DNA from: Leptolyngbya ohadii IS1
GTDB taxonomy: Bacteria > Cyanobacteriota > Cyanobacteriia > Elainellales > Elainellaceae
Direction of reading: 5' to 3'
Assembly (NCBI RefSeq): GCF_002215035.1
Contig: NZ_NKFP01000004.1
Span: 1,179,726-1,243,725, forward strand
DNA length: 64,000 nucleotides
Below are positions 45,873-54,518 of the stretch, piece by piece. Below the pieces are notes generated by a model that was given only the letters and a program-made list of their open reading frames with translations, had not been told where the DNA came from and did no database searches. Every line of letters starts with the position of its first letter. The stretch's first letter is position 1. Position numbers and translations under genes: made by a program.

Positions 45873-47312
45873 ATGGTTGCAGCACAAGAACCGCAGGAAA
45901 TACCACTCGATCGATCGCTCAGTTTCACGATTAATAGCGCTCGGGTGTCGCTAAAAGGCGTTTCGCCTGCCATGACTCTGCTGGAATACCTGCGGCAAAG
46001 CGGAAGGGTCGGCACAAAGGAAGGCTGTGGCGATGGAGACTGTGGAGCCTGCACGGTAGCGATCGTGGCGGAAGGAGCAGACGGCAAGCCTCACTATCAG
46101 GCGGTGAATAGCTGTCTGATTCCGATCGGTTCTCTCGCAGGACGGCAGGTCATCACGGTCGAAGGCATTGCAAATGGGTCGCTCCATCCCGTTCAACAGG
46201 CGATGGTGGAATTGGGCGGATCGCAGTGTGGCTACTGTACCCCCGGATTCATCATGAGTTTGTTTGCGGCTTATTACGATCGCACGGTGGACGATGTAGC
46301 GGTGGAAGGCAATCTCTGTCGCTGTACAGGCTATCTGCCAATTCGACGGGCAGCACAGCAGGTTGCACAACTCGAACCCGCCGATCACTTCTCGGAAACG
46401 CTGGCGACAGCCCCCACGACGCTAGAACCCGTTCGCTATACCGACTTTGAGCATCAGTTCTTTCGCCCGACCCAGCTTCAGGAGGCGATCGATCTGTTGC
46501 AGCGTTACCCGGAGGCGGTTCTGGTGGCAGGCGCGACCGATCTGGGACTAGAGATGAGCCACCATCGGCAGACTTTCCCAATCCTGATTTCCCTGGAAGC
46601 CGTCAGCGAACTAAAGCAGATTCAGCAAACGCCCGAATCTATCGAAATAGGAGCAGCCGTTCCCCTAAGCCAGATCGAAACCCAGCTTCACGGCATCTTT
46701 CCCAGCCTGGATGAAATGCTCCACTGGTTCGCAGCAAGACAGGTTCGCAATCGGGCGACGATCGGCGGCAATCTAGGAACAGCGTCTCCGATTGGCGATT
46801 TACCTCCCGTCCTGCTGGCTCTCGATGCAGAAGTACAAATTACGGGTATTAATGGCAATCGATCGCTTCCCCTCGTCCAATTCTTCAAAGGCTATCGTCA
46901 GACCGAGCTTCAGCCCGGAGAAATTATTCGATCGGTTAGAATCCCCCGTCAGATCACTCCTGGCGCAGTTCGTCGCCTCACCCAGTCTTACAAAATCGGC
47001 AAACGCGGCACAGACGATATCAGCATCGTCGCGGCATCCTTCACGATCGACCTGGACGCACAAGATCAAATTCTCCACGCAAGACTGGCTTATGGCGGCG
47101 TAGCGGCAACCCCCGTGAGGGCGATCGCAGTCGAACAGCAGCTCATCGGTCAACCCTGGACAAGAGCAACAATCCAAGCCATCAAACCCTCCCTCCGAGA
47201 AACCTTTACCCCCCTCACCGACCTCCGAGGCAGCGCAGACTACCGCAAACTCCTAGTCGCCAACCTCTTCGAGAAATTCTTCACCGAAATGCAACAACGT
47301 ACCCCCCTCTAA
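45873..47312 (+). CDS. xdhA: Xanthine dehydrogenase small subunit (FeS and FAD domains)
   Basis: A 479-residue XdhA. The N-terminal [2Fe-2S] domain has C52, C57, C60 and C81 (EGCGDGDCGACTV), the second helical domain has C119, C122, C149 and C151 (SQCGYCTPGF, NLCRCTGY). The FAD domain (about 185-475) has VLVAGATDLGL and RNRATIGGNLGTASPIGD. It passes electrons from the molybdenum site in XdhB to NAD+ during oxidation of hypoxanthine and xanthine to urate. Start ATG 45873 has AGGGGA upstream. The reading frame is intact, but pieces of it (46881-47130 and 47222-47283) are copied in the spacer before xdhB. Confidence 0.96.
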   Translation: MVAAQEPQEIPLDRSLSFTINSARVSLKGVSPAMTLLEYLRQSGRVGTKEGCGDGDCGACTVAIVAEGADGKPHYQAVNSCLIPIGSLAGRQVITVEGIANGSLHPVQQAMVELGGSQCGYCTPGFIMSLFAAYYDRTVDDVAVEGNLCRCTGYLPIRRAAQQVAQLEPADHFSETLATAPTTLEPVRYTDFEHQFFRPTQLQEAIDLLQRYPEAVLVAGATDLGLEMSHHRQTFPILISLEAVSELKQIQQTPESIEIGAAVPLSQIETQLHGIFPSLDEMLHWFAARQVRNRATIGGNLGTASPIGDLPPVLLALDAEVQITGINGNRSLPLVQFFKGYRQTELQPGEIIRSVRIPRQITPGAVRRLTQSYKIGKRGTDDISIVAASFTIDLDAQDQILHARLAYGGVAATPVRAIAVEQQLIGQPWTRATIQAIKPSLRETFTPLTDLRGSADYRKLLVANLFEKFFTEMQQRTPL

Positions 47313-47634
47313 TCGACTCTCCCCCTCCGAGGCAGCGCAGACTACCGCAAACTCCTAGTCGCCAACCTCTTCGAGAAATTCTTCAAAGGCTATCGTCAGA
47401 CCGAGCTTCAGCCCGGAGAAATTATTCGATCGGTTAGAATCCCCCGTCAGATCACTCCTGGCGCAGTTCGTCGCCTCACCCAGTCTTACAAAATCGGCAA
47501 ACGCGGCACAGACGATATCAGCATCGTCGCGGCATCCTTCACGATCGACCTGGACGCACAAGATCAAATTCTCCACGCAAGACTGGCTTATGGCGGCGTA
47601 GCGGCAACCCCCGTGAGGGCGATCGCAGGCGGGA
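47313..47634. repeat. Mosaic duplication of xdhA pieces before xdhB
   Basis: Segment 47324-47385 is a 62-bp exact copy of 47222-47283 (3' end of xdhA). Segment 47379-47628 is a 250-bp exact copy of 46881-47130 (middle of xdhA). The two copies join at the shared 7 bases TTCTTCA. The second copy ends right after a HIP1 octamer (GCGATCGC at 47619-47626) and is fused to the shortened xdhB. The copies carry no usable XdhA reading frame. The arrangement is either a microhomology-driven rearrangement or an assembly error. Confidence 0.95.
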
Positions 47635-49887
47635 ATGCTCTCCCTTTATCCGGTGCTGTCTCCCCACGCCAGGGCAAAGATTACCCGAATTGAGGTCAGT
47701 GCTGCCTATGAAGTGGAAGGGGTTGTCACGGTTCTGACGGCTGAAGACGTACCGGGGGCAAACGATACGGGGGCGATCGTCCAGGATGAGATTCTGTTTC
47801 CCACGGAGGAAGTGAGCTATTGGGGACAGGCGATCGTCTGGGTGGCAGGAGAAAGCGAAGAAGCTGCCCGACTGGGAGCCGCAAAGGTGGTGGTCGAATA
47901 TGAGCCGCTAAAGCCGATCTGCACCGTAAAAGAGGCGATCGAGGCAAACAGCTTCCACAATGCGCCGCAAATTATTCGCCGGGGCGAACCAGCAACCGCC
48001 CTTCAGCAGGCAGAAATCGTCCTGGAAGGCGAAATCGAAATGAACGGGCAGGATCATTTTTACCTGGAAACGCAGACGAGCTGGGCAATCCCGGACGGAG
48101 AGGGACACTACCATGTCTATTCGTCAACGCAGCATCCCTCGGAGACGCAAATTATCGTGGCGCGGGTATTGGGCGTTGCCAGCAATCAAGTAACTGTCAC
48201 CTGCTTAAGAATGGGCGGCGGCTTTGGCGGCAAGGAAACCCAGGCAAATCCCTTTGCGGCGATCGCGGCAGTAACGGCTAAAAAAACAGGTCGTCCGGCA
48301 AAAGTAAGGCTGCGGCGACACCAAGATATGATCCTCACCGGGAAGCGGCACGGTTTTTTGGGGCAATACTGCGTCGGCTTTACCTCAGAAGGTTTGATCA
48401 CCGCTTTGGATGTGGATCTCTATGCGGACGGAGGCTGGAGCCTGGATCTATCGCCGCCTGTGCTGCTGCGGGCAATGCTGCACGTCGATAACGCCTACTA
48501 TTTGCCAAACGTAGAAGTACGCGGACGCATCGCCAAAACCCACAAGGTTTCTAATACAGCATTTCGCGGCTTTGGTGGACCTCAAGGCATGATCGTGATC
48601 GAAGAGATTATCGATCGCATCGCCCGCAAGCTAAACCTCCCGCCTGACCTGATTCGCGAACGCAATTTTTATCAGGAGGACAGCGAAGACCGCGAGAAAA
48701 ATATTACCCACTACGGACAGGAAATTATCGATAACCGAATTCTGCGCGTCTGGAGCGAGGCAAAAACCCGATCGAACTACACAGAACGGCAAGCGGAGAT
48801 CGAAGCCTTCAACCAATCTCACGAAGACCGCAAGCGAGGACTGGCAATCACTCCGGTTAAGTTTGGCATCTCGTTCAACAAAACTCAGTACAACCAGGCA
48901 GGCGCACTGCTTCTCATCTACACCGACGGCAGCATCCAGCTCAACCACGGCGGTACAGAGATGGGGCAGGGACTCCACACCAAAATGATTCAGGTTGCCG
49001 CAAAATCTCTGGGCGTGAAACTCGATCGCTTCCGCGTCATGCCCACCAGCACCGATAAAGTGCCCAACACCTCCGCCACCGCAGCCTCTAGCGGTTCCGA
49101 CCTGAACGGGCAAGCGGTCAAAGATGCCTGCGAAACGATTAAATCTCGATTGGCGGTCGTTGCTGCCAAGCTGCTCAACCTCGACGCACCGGAAGACCTG
49201 GACTTTGCCGAAGACGCGATCTTTTGCCGCAGCTATCCGAATCTGCGAATCGACTTTGATACCGTTGTCCGTCATGCCTACAACGATCGCATCAGCCTCT
49301 CCGCCACAGGCTATTACCGCACCCCCAATATCTTCTGGGATGCTGAAAAAGGACGGGGCAGACCGTTCTATTACTTTGCCTACGGAGCAGCAGTCAGCGA
49401 GGTAGAGGTAGATGGCTTCACGGGCACCTTCAAGCTGCGTCAGGTGGACATCGTGCATGACGTGGGCGAATCCCTCAACCCGCTGATTGATATCGGTCAG
49501 ATCGAAGGCGGCTTTGTGCAGGGTATGGGCTGGCTAACGATGGAAGAACTCGTGTGGGACAGAGAAGGACGGCTGCGAACCTTTGCCCCCAGCACCTACA
49601 AAATTCCTACGATTAGCGAAATCCCCGAACGCTTCCAGGTTCATCTCCTCCAACGCGCCGCCCAGAATGGCGTAATCTACGGCAGTAAAGCCGTTGGCGA
49701 ACCTCCCTTCATGCTGGCAATGTCCGTCCGGGAAGCCATTCGCGCAGCCGTCGCCGCCTTTGGCAATACCCATGCCGTTCTGCTCGCAGCCCCCGCCACC
49801 CCCGAAGCGACTCTATGGGCGATCGAAGAAATCAAAGCCAATTCCGCCCAATCCGCCGATCGCCTCCCAGCCCTCTCCCTGGAGTAG
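47635..49887 (+). CDS. xdhB: Xanthine dehydrogenase large (molybdenum) subunit, N-terminally shortened
   Basis: A 750-residue molybdopterin subunit. The molybdenum-binding motifs are intact: GGGFGGKET, AFRGFGGPQG, GGTEMGQGLHTK and the catalytic-Glu motif AVGEPPFMLA near the C-terminus. The family normally opens with about 30-35 residues containing HDSAxxHVTGxAxYxDD; here the protein begins at MLSLYPVLSPHARAKITRI, so that part is missing. Upstream sequence is duplicated xdhA, not the lost codons. ATG 47635 is preceded by AGGCGGG, a weak ribosome site. The lost part forms the first strands of the fold, so activity is doubtful unless the sequence is misassembled. Confidence 0.9.
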   Translation: MLSLYPVLSPHARAKITRIEVSAAYEVEGVVTVLTAEDVPGANDTGAIVQDEILFPTEEVSYWGQAIVWVAGESEEAARLGAAKVVVEYEPLKPICTVKEAIEANSFHNAPQIIRRGEPATALQQAEIVLEGEIEMNGQDHFYLETQTSWAIPDGEGHYHVYSSTQHPSETQIIVARVLGVASNQVTVTCLRMGGGFGGKETQANPFAAIAAVTAKKTGRPAKVRLRRHQDMILTGKRHGFLGQYCVGFTSEGLITALDVDLYADGGWSLDLSPPVLLRAMLHVDNAYYLPNVEVRGRIAKTHKVSNTAFRGFGGPQGMIVIEEIIDRIARKLNLPPDLIRERNFYQEDSEDREKNITHYGQEIIDNRILRVWSEAKTRSNYTERQAEIEAFNQSHEDRKRGLAITPVKFGISFNKTQYNQAGALLLIYTDGSIQLNHGGTEMGQGLHTKMIQVAAKSLGVKLDRFRVMPTSTDKVPNTSATAASSGSDLNGQAVKDACETIKSRLAVVAAKLLNLDAPEDLDFAEDAIFCRSYPNLRIDFDTVVRHAYNDRISLSATGYYRTPNIFWDAEKGRGRPFYYFAYGAAVSEVEVDGFTGTFKLRQVDIVHDVGESLNPLIDIGQIEGGFVQGMGWLTMEELVWDREGRLRTFAPSTYKIPTISEIPERFQVHLLQRAAQNGVIYGSKAVGEPPFMLAMSVREAIRAAVAAFGNTHAVLLAAPATPEATLWAIEEIKANSAQSADRLPALSLE

Positions 49888-49928
49888 GTCACTACTCACT
49901 TAAAGACATAGCCTCAAACAAACTTCTT

Positions 49929-49953
49929 GTAGGGTGGGCATCCTGCCTGCCCA
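49929..49953. repeat. TGGGCA hairpin, dispersed-type spacer element
   Basis: TGTAGGGTGGGCATCC with TGGGCA (49935-49940) paired to TGCCCA (49948-49953) around a 7-base loop. Strings of this kind (GTAGGGTGGGCA) are frequent in cyanobacterial spacers as I recall. It lies between xdhB and the xdhC remnant. Confidence 0.5.
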
Positions 49954-49981
49954 GTCCGATACTCCTCCCTTAGGACAACCC

Positions 49982-50571
49982 ATGTCCCTGGAATGCTTCC
50001 GCCAACTCGCCCAACTCCTCCCAGATACCCCCGCAGTCCTGGCAACCGTCATTAGCGTCCGAGGCTCTGTCCCGCGAGAAGCAGGCGCAAAAATGATTAT
50101 TTGTGACGATCGCACCTATTTCACGATCGGAGGCAGGACGCTCGCGAATGGGCAAACTCCGATCGCTATCCGCAGGCAAACCAGATTTTTCGAGAACCGA
50201 TCGCGCAAATCGTCGATCGCCTCAAATCCCACACCCACCTTTACGTTGCCTTAGTCACACGGGGCTATGCATTTGATCTGGAGGCGCTCACAGTCCTACT
50301 AAAACAGGAAGTTCCCTACTGCTACCTGGGCATGATCGGCAGCGAAAAACGAGTTCGTCAGGTGATCCAGGCGATTACCCCTTCGGGGGACTGCAAAGCA
50401 ACCGCTCAAGCAGGCATTCCCCTCGAAAAACTTAAAACCCTCTATGCCCCGATCGGCTTAGACATTGGCGCACTCACTCCCGAAGAGATTGCTGTCAGTA
50501 TTGTTGCGGAACTCATTATGGTGCGGCGCGGCGGCACAGGACAATCCATGTCTCACCGTTTGCGGTCTTAA
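49982..50571 (+). pseudogene. xdhC: XdhC-type Moco maturation factor, internally deleted and frameshifted
   Basis: The first 50 codons read as a normal XdhC start (LPDTPAVLATVISVRGSVPREAGAKM, FTIGG). At about 50130-50136 the sequence jumps into another frame that reads QDAREWANSDRYPQANQIF, YVALVTRGYAFDLEAL, YLGMIGSEKRVRQV and ends IVAELIMVRRGG, the normal C-terminal half, open to the stop at 50571. The segment between, with the rest of the first domain and most of the Rossmann fold, is absent; judged against usual XdhC length, 100-150 codons are lost. XdhC supplies sulfurated molybdenum cofactor to xanthine dehydrogenase. As it stands no complete product can be made. Confidence 0.85.
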
Positions 50572-50643
50572 GGTAGTCTCTTACTCTGAGTTAATAAGAG
50601 CAAAAAGTCATTCATAGTTATTAACAATTAAAACGAAAACGGC

Positions 50644-50686
50644 TTGATCCCCAGCTTGATCGCCTCAATTTCTATATGGGGATCAA
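50644..50686. repeat. Perfect 10-bp inverted repeat
   Basis: TTGATCCCCA (50644-50653) and TGGGGATCAA (50677-50686) are exact reverse complements with a 23-base loop, between the xdhC remnant and csbD. No T-run follows, so a binding site or leader structure is more likely than a terminator. Confidence 0.75.
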
Positions 50687-50714
50687 CGATCTCCCTATTG
50701 GCAGAGGAAGGATA

Positions 50715-50739
50715 TTCAAACCAATTGGTATTGTTTGAA
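50715..50739. promoter_or_regulatory. Candidate operator upstream of csbD
   Basis: TTCAAAC (50715-50721) and GTTTGAA (50733-50739) are exact inverted repeats enclosing most of the ACCAATTGGT palindrome. The element ends 32 bases before the csbD ATG, a position suited to promoter control. Confidence 0.5.
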
Positions 50740-50771
50740 CATATCGGATTAACAATTTGGAGATAACAAAA

Positions 50772-50954
50772 ATGAGTGCTGACGATAAATTAAAAGCAAC
50801 TGCGAAAAATATTGAAGGGAAAATCCAGGAAGGCGTTGGCAATATCACTGGAGATCCTAAAGATCAGGCAGCCGGGCAGGCAAAGCAGGGTGAAGCCAAA
50901 GTCCAGCACACCGTTGAAAACGTAAAAGACGAAGTGAAGAAGGCGATTGACTAA
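50772..50954 (+). CDS. CsbD-family small stress protein
   Basis: A 60-residue hydrophilic protein of the CsbD family: SADDKLKATAKNIEGKIQEG, VGNITGDPKDQAAGQAKQGEAK and a final amphipathic helix VQHTVENVKDEVKKAID. CsbD-like proteins are often induced by general stress; the molecular role is unknown. The start ATG 50772 has GGAG nine bases upstream; a TTG five codons earlier is unlikely. Inverted repeats precede it and a strong terminator follows, so it is a single-gene unit. Confidence 0.9.
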   Translation: MSADDKLKATAKNIEGKIQEGVGNITGDPKDQAAGQAKQGEAKVQHTVENVKDEVKKAID

Positions 50955-51314
50955 TGGCTAAAGGAAACGCGGTTGAAACGATCGCCCAAATTCGCTAGTT
51001 TGTTGCGGCTCAAACACTGTAACGCTAGCCATAAATATTCCAATCCTCTCTTGAGCAAAACGCAAATCCTAAATCTGGACAGTCAAACGTTCAGATTTTT
51101 TTTGCTTTCTGAGATCTTCTAGCAGGACTGGGAACTTTAGGAGACGAGAGCCTCTCTAAATTTCTACTAAGGATTTTTAAGCAAGTGTTAAGTTTGTCAC
51201 TCGATGGCGTAAAACCAACCGGATATAGTGGTTATACCCCACGGAGAATGGACTGTCTTAAAAAGCCCGGTTGAGTCATGGGTATCGCTGTAGAGAAAAT
51301 CAGTCTGCTTCGCT
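50955..51314. other. Spacer csbD-cyaB
   Basis: A 360-base spacer. Apart from the terminator at 51072-51103 it contains GGTTATACCCC-like text near 51230 and no further recognised element. Confidence 0.4.
51072..51103 (+). terminator. Rho-independent terminator of csbD
   Basis: AATCTGGAC pairs with GTTCAGATT (nine pairs, one G-U) around an 8-base loop, followed by TTTTTT. It is 117 bases after the csbD stop. Confidence 0.88.
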
Positions 51315-54092
51315 ATGGTTGATTCGGACGCTCTCTTTCCTCACGCATCTATGAACGTTCCCCAGTTCTGGCATTCACATTTGGACTCCACAGCAAACGA
51401 TCGGTTGAGCAATAGCCCTAATCCAACATCGGGTTCGCCTCATGCCTCGATCGACCTTCCTGCAACACCCGTCCCCAGCTCCCGTTCGTCCAGCGGAGAG
51501 CGACCGCTTGCTAACCCTCCCTTCACGCCCATTCCGCCCACGATCGAGACCACGCCCGAAGAATCCGGTCCTATTACCCGTCTCAGCGGTGGTGCCCTCA
51601 TGCCCCGCAGACAGTCGATCTCTGATTATCTCGCTCCCCTGACCCAGGACACCTTTAAGCAGGCAGTTAAGGGCGTCGAAAAGCGGCTGAACGTCGTGAA
51701 TCAGACCCTCTCCATGCTGGACAACCTGCTGGACGCGCAGGGGTTTGAACTCGTTCTGAACGAAATGCTGCGATCGATCACCCTCAAAACAGGGGAGCTG
51801 CTAAACGCCGATCGCACGACTATATTTCTGTTAGACGAAGAGAAGGACGAACTGTGGTCTATTCATGCCGAAAGTGAGGATAGCGGCAAGAATTTAGAGA
51901 TTCGGATTCCCCGCACGATGGGAATTGCTGGGGAAGTGGCAACCACCAAGCAGGTAATTAATATTCCGTTTGATTTTTATCAGGATCAGCGTTCAAAGGC
52001 AGCCCAGGAACTCGATCGCAAAAACAACTACCGCACCTACACCATGATGACCATGCCGCTGCTCAGCGACACCGGAAGTCTGGTTGCAGTTGTACAGCTG
52101 ATTAACAAACTCAAGCCGGAACACAATCCCGCCGCACCGCTGGATCAAAAAATCGATCTGGCGGGCTTTAGTGCTGCCGATGAGCAGTTGTTTTGGGATT
52201 TTGCTCCCTCGATTCGGATGATCCTGGAGTCCTCGCGATCGCTCTATAAAGCAACCCAGCAGCAGCGAGCCGCCTCCGCTTTGATGAAGGCAACCAAGGC
52301 ACTCAGCAAGAGCAGCCTCGACCTCGAACAAACCCTAAAAACGGTGATGGACGAGGCAAAGGAACTGATGCAGGCAGACCGCAGCACCCTGTGGCTGATC
52401 GATCACGAAAAGCAGGAACTCTGGACAAAGCTACCCAATCTGAAAGGCGAACTGGCAGAACTGCGAATTCCGATCGGGGCAGGCTTTGCAGGACAGGTGG
52501 CAACCACCGGAGAACCCGTGCTGATTCCGTTTGACCTGTACGACCATCCCAACTCCGCCACCTCGAAGGAAACGGATAAAAAGACGGGCTATCGGACGTG
52601 CAGTATCCTCTGTATGCCCGTGTTTAACGCCGACGACGAACTGATTGCCGTCACCCAGCTGATTAATAAGAAGCGCACGGGGGGAGACTTTCCGCCCTAC
52701 GATCCGGCAACCTATCCGGAGGCTCCGGAGTGCTGGCGAGCTAGCTTTAACCGCACAGACCAGGAATTCATGCGATCGTTTAACGCCCAGGCGGGGGTTG
52801 CCCTGCAAAATGCCAAGCTGTTTGCCACGGTGAAGCAGCAGGAACAGACCCAGCGGGATATTCTGCGATCGCTCTCTAATGGCGTGATTTCCACCGACAA
52901 AGAGGGCAAAATTATTGCCGCCAACGAACGGGCGAAAAAGCTGCTCGGCTTCCCGGAGACGGCTTCCCTGGAGGGGCGATCGGTCGCGGAACTGGTTCAG
53001 CTCGAAAAATGCGACTTTAGAGGCTGGTTTGCCAATATTTTCAACACGACGAACGAAAAAGACCGCCAGCACTACTATCCCGATAAAAAGCTGTTTGCAG
53101 TCAACGGCGAAGCAGAACACACCATCAACCTCACCCTGAATCCGATCGCCGATGCCACCAATCCCGAAGAGGTGTCCGGTGGGCTGGTCGTGATCGAAGA
53201 CATCAGCCGGGAAAAGCAGCTTAAGAATGCGATGTCGCGCTATATGAGCCAGGAACTTGTGGAGCGGGCAATGAGCGGCGAACTGAAGCTGGGCGGCGAT
53301 CGCAAGGAAGTCTCCGTCCTGTTTTCCGATATCCGCAGCTATACCACCCTCACAGAAAGCATGGACGCTGAAGAGGTCGTCAATCTACTCAACCGATACT
53401 TTGAGTCGATGGTAGATGCGGTCTTCCGCTACGATGGGGCGCTGGATAAGTACATCGGCGATGCGATCATGGCGGTCTTTGGCTCCCTGATTCCCCTGGA
53501 GGATCATCCCTGGCACGCCGTCCAGAGCGCGATCGAGATGCGGCATCGGCTGGCGGCATTCAACGCAACCCAAACCGCAGAGCGCAAAATCAGTATTGGC
53601 ATCGGCATCAACTCCGATGTGGTGATTAGCGGCAACATTGGCTCCAGTCGGCGGATGGAATTTACGGCGATCGGGGATGGGGTCAATCTGGGTTCCCGCT
53701 TAGAAGGAGCCAGCAAGCTCTACGGCACGGATATTGTGATCAGCGAAAGCACCTACCTCCCCTGCGCCGATCGCATCTGGGCAAGGGAGCTAGACCGGAT
53801 TCGCGTTAAGGGCAAGAATAAGCCCGTCAGTATTTATGAGCTGGTTGGCTTACGGTGTGAGGGACTATCTGATCAGCGCAAGCAGGCGATCGATCTGTTC
53901 CAGCAGGGACGCGAGTTTTATCTGAATCGCAAGTTCTCAAAGGCGATGGCAGCGTTTGGCAGCATCCTGGAGGAGATCGATCGCAAAGACAAAGCAGCAC
54001 AGCTTTACATGAATCGCTGTCAGCACTGGCTCACCAATCAGTCAACCGATGAGGAGTGGGCAGAGGGGGTCTGGACGTTAACGGAAAAGTAG
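51315..54092 (+). CDS. Tandem-GAF, PAS, class III adenylate cyclase (CyaB1-like)
   Basis: A 925-residue soluble cyclase. After about 110 Pro/Ser-rich residues come GAF-A (about 140-300), GAF-B (about 335-505), a PAS domain (about 515-630) and a class III cyclase domain (about 660-850), then a helical TPR-like end. Metal aspartates D672 and D716, adenine-specifying K712 (LDKYIGD) and T784 (EFTAIGD), and transition-state N791 and R795 are present, so it should make cAMP. GAF-A has the cyclic-nucleotide NK-F-x3-DE motif; GAF-B has NK-F-x3-DQ. Same order as Anabaena CyaB1/CyaB2, whose GAF pair is activated by cAMP. Confidence 0.93.
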   Translation: MVDSDALFPHASMNVPQFWHSHLDSTANDRLSNSPNPTSGSPHASIDLPATPVPSSRSSSGERPLANPPFTPIPPTIETTPEESGPITRLSGGALMPRRQSISDYLAPLTQDTFKQAVKGVEKRLNVVNQTLSMLDNLLDAQGFELVLNEMLRSITLKTGELLNADRTTIFLLDEEKDELWSIHAESEDSGKNLEIRIPRTMGIAGEVATTKQVINIPFDFYQDQRSKAAQELDRKNNYRTYTMMTMPLLSDTGSLVAVVQLINKLKPEHNPAAPLDQKIDLAGFSAADEQLFWDFAPSIRMILESSRSLYKATQQQRAASALMKATKALSKSSLDLEQTLKTVMDEAKELMQADRSTLWLIDHEKQELWTKLPNLKGELAELRIPIGAGFAGQVATTGEPVLIPFDLYDHPNSATSKETDKKTGYRTCSILCMPVFNADDELIAVTQLINKKRTGGDFPPYDPATYPEAPECWRASFNRTDQEFMRSFNAQAGVALQNAKLFATVKQQEQTQRDILRSLSNGVISTDKEGKIIAANERAKKLLGFPETASLEGRSVAELVQLEKCDFRGWFANIFNTTNEKDRQHYYPDKKLFAVNGEAEHTINLTLNPIADATNPEEVSGGLVVIEDISREKQLKNAMSRYMSQELVERAMSGELKLGGDRKEVSVLFSDIRSYTTLTESMDAEEVVNLLNRYFESMVDAVFRYDGALDKYIGDAIMAVFGSLIPLEDHPWHAVQSAIEMRHRLAAFNATQTAERKISIGIGINSDVVISGNIGSSRRMEFTAIGDGVNLGSRLEGASKLYGTDIVISESTYLPCADRIWARELDRIRVKGKNKPVSIYELVGLRCEGLSDQRKQAIDLFQQGREFYLNRKFSKAMAAFGSILEEIDRKDKAAQLYMNRCQHWLTNQSTDEEWAEGVWTLTEK

Positions 54093-54160
54093 ACGACCCC
54101 GCAGGGCAAATGTGCTGCAACAAGCGATCCGAACGTGAGGGGCGATCGTAAAAAAATCGT

Positions 54161-54181
54161 AAAAAAGGAGGCAGCGCCCCC
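54161..54181 (-). terminator. Rho-independent terminator of the small DUF7219-like gene
   Basis: On the minus strand GGGGGC pairs with GCCTCC (one G-U) around GCT, followed by TTTTTTACGATTTTTTT. It is 88 bases after the stop of the 82-residue protein gene. Confidence 0.75.
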
Positions 54182-54269
54182 TAAAAATTCTCCAAAAAAA
54201 TTCCTGAAAATATTTCAACGCAAGGCACTGAAACAGGGAGAGTTGAAACAACAGAACATCTACACCGAA

Positions 54270-54518
54270 TTACTCTTCGGGAAAGAACGGATGTGGTTCA
54301 ATTCCCAGTTCCTTGCGGCTGCGCTTGAGCTGCTTCCAGAGCGATCGAATTTGGTGAAATGCCTCTTCGGGCGTCATTTTGCCATTCGTTTCCAGGCTAG
54401 AGATGAAGCGCACGCGCTGGGAAAATTCCTGAAGGTTCGCGTTAAATACCAAATTTTCCGGCTTGACTTCACCCCGGTAGCGGCTTCTAGCTTGGATAAA
54501 ATCAGTGCGATTTGTCAT
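54270..54518 (-). CDS. Conserved small cyanobacterial protein (possibly DUF7219)
   Basis: An 82-residue hydrophilic protein with the pattern RSRYRGEVKPENLVFNANLQ, EFSQRVRFISSLETNGKM and TPEEAFHQIRSLWKQLKRS, which I recall from a conserved cyanobacterial family of unknown function, probably DUF7219. The start ATG 54518 is preceded by a perfect AAGGAGGG ribosome site; a longer reading from 54617 adds 33 unrelated residues and is rejected. Helical and cytosolic. Convergent with the cyclase gene. Confidence 0.8.
   Translation of the reverse strand: MTNRTDFIQARSRYRGEVKPENLVFNANLQEFSQRVRFISSLETNGKMTPEEAFHQIRSLWKQLKRSRKELGIEPHPFFPEE

Noticed and set aside
46800-47576. Duplicated minus-strand frames within and after xdhA
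   Set aside because: They are antisense shadows of xdhA and of its 250-bp duplicate; the repetition reflects the DNA duplication, not two genes.
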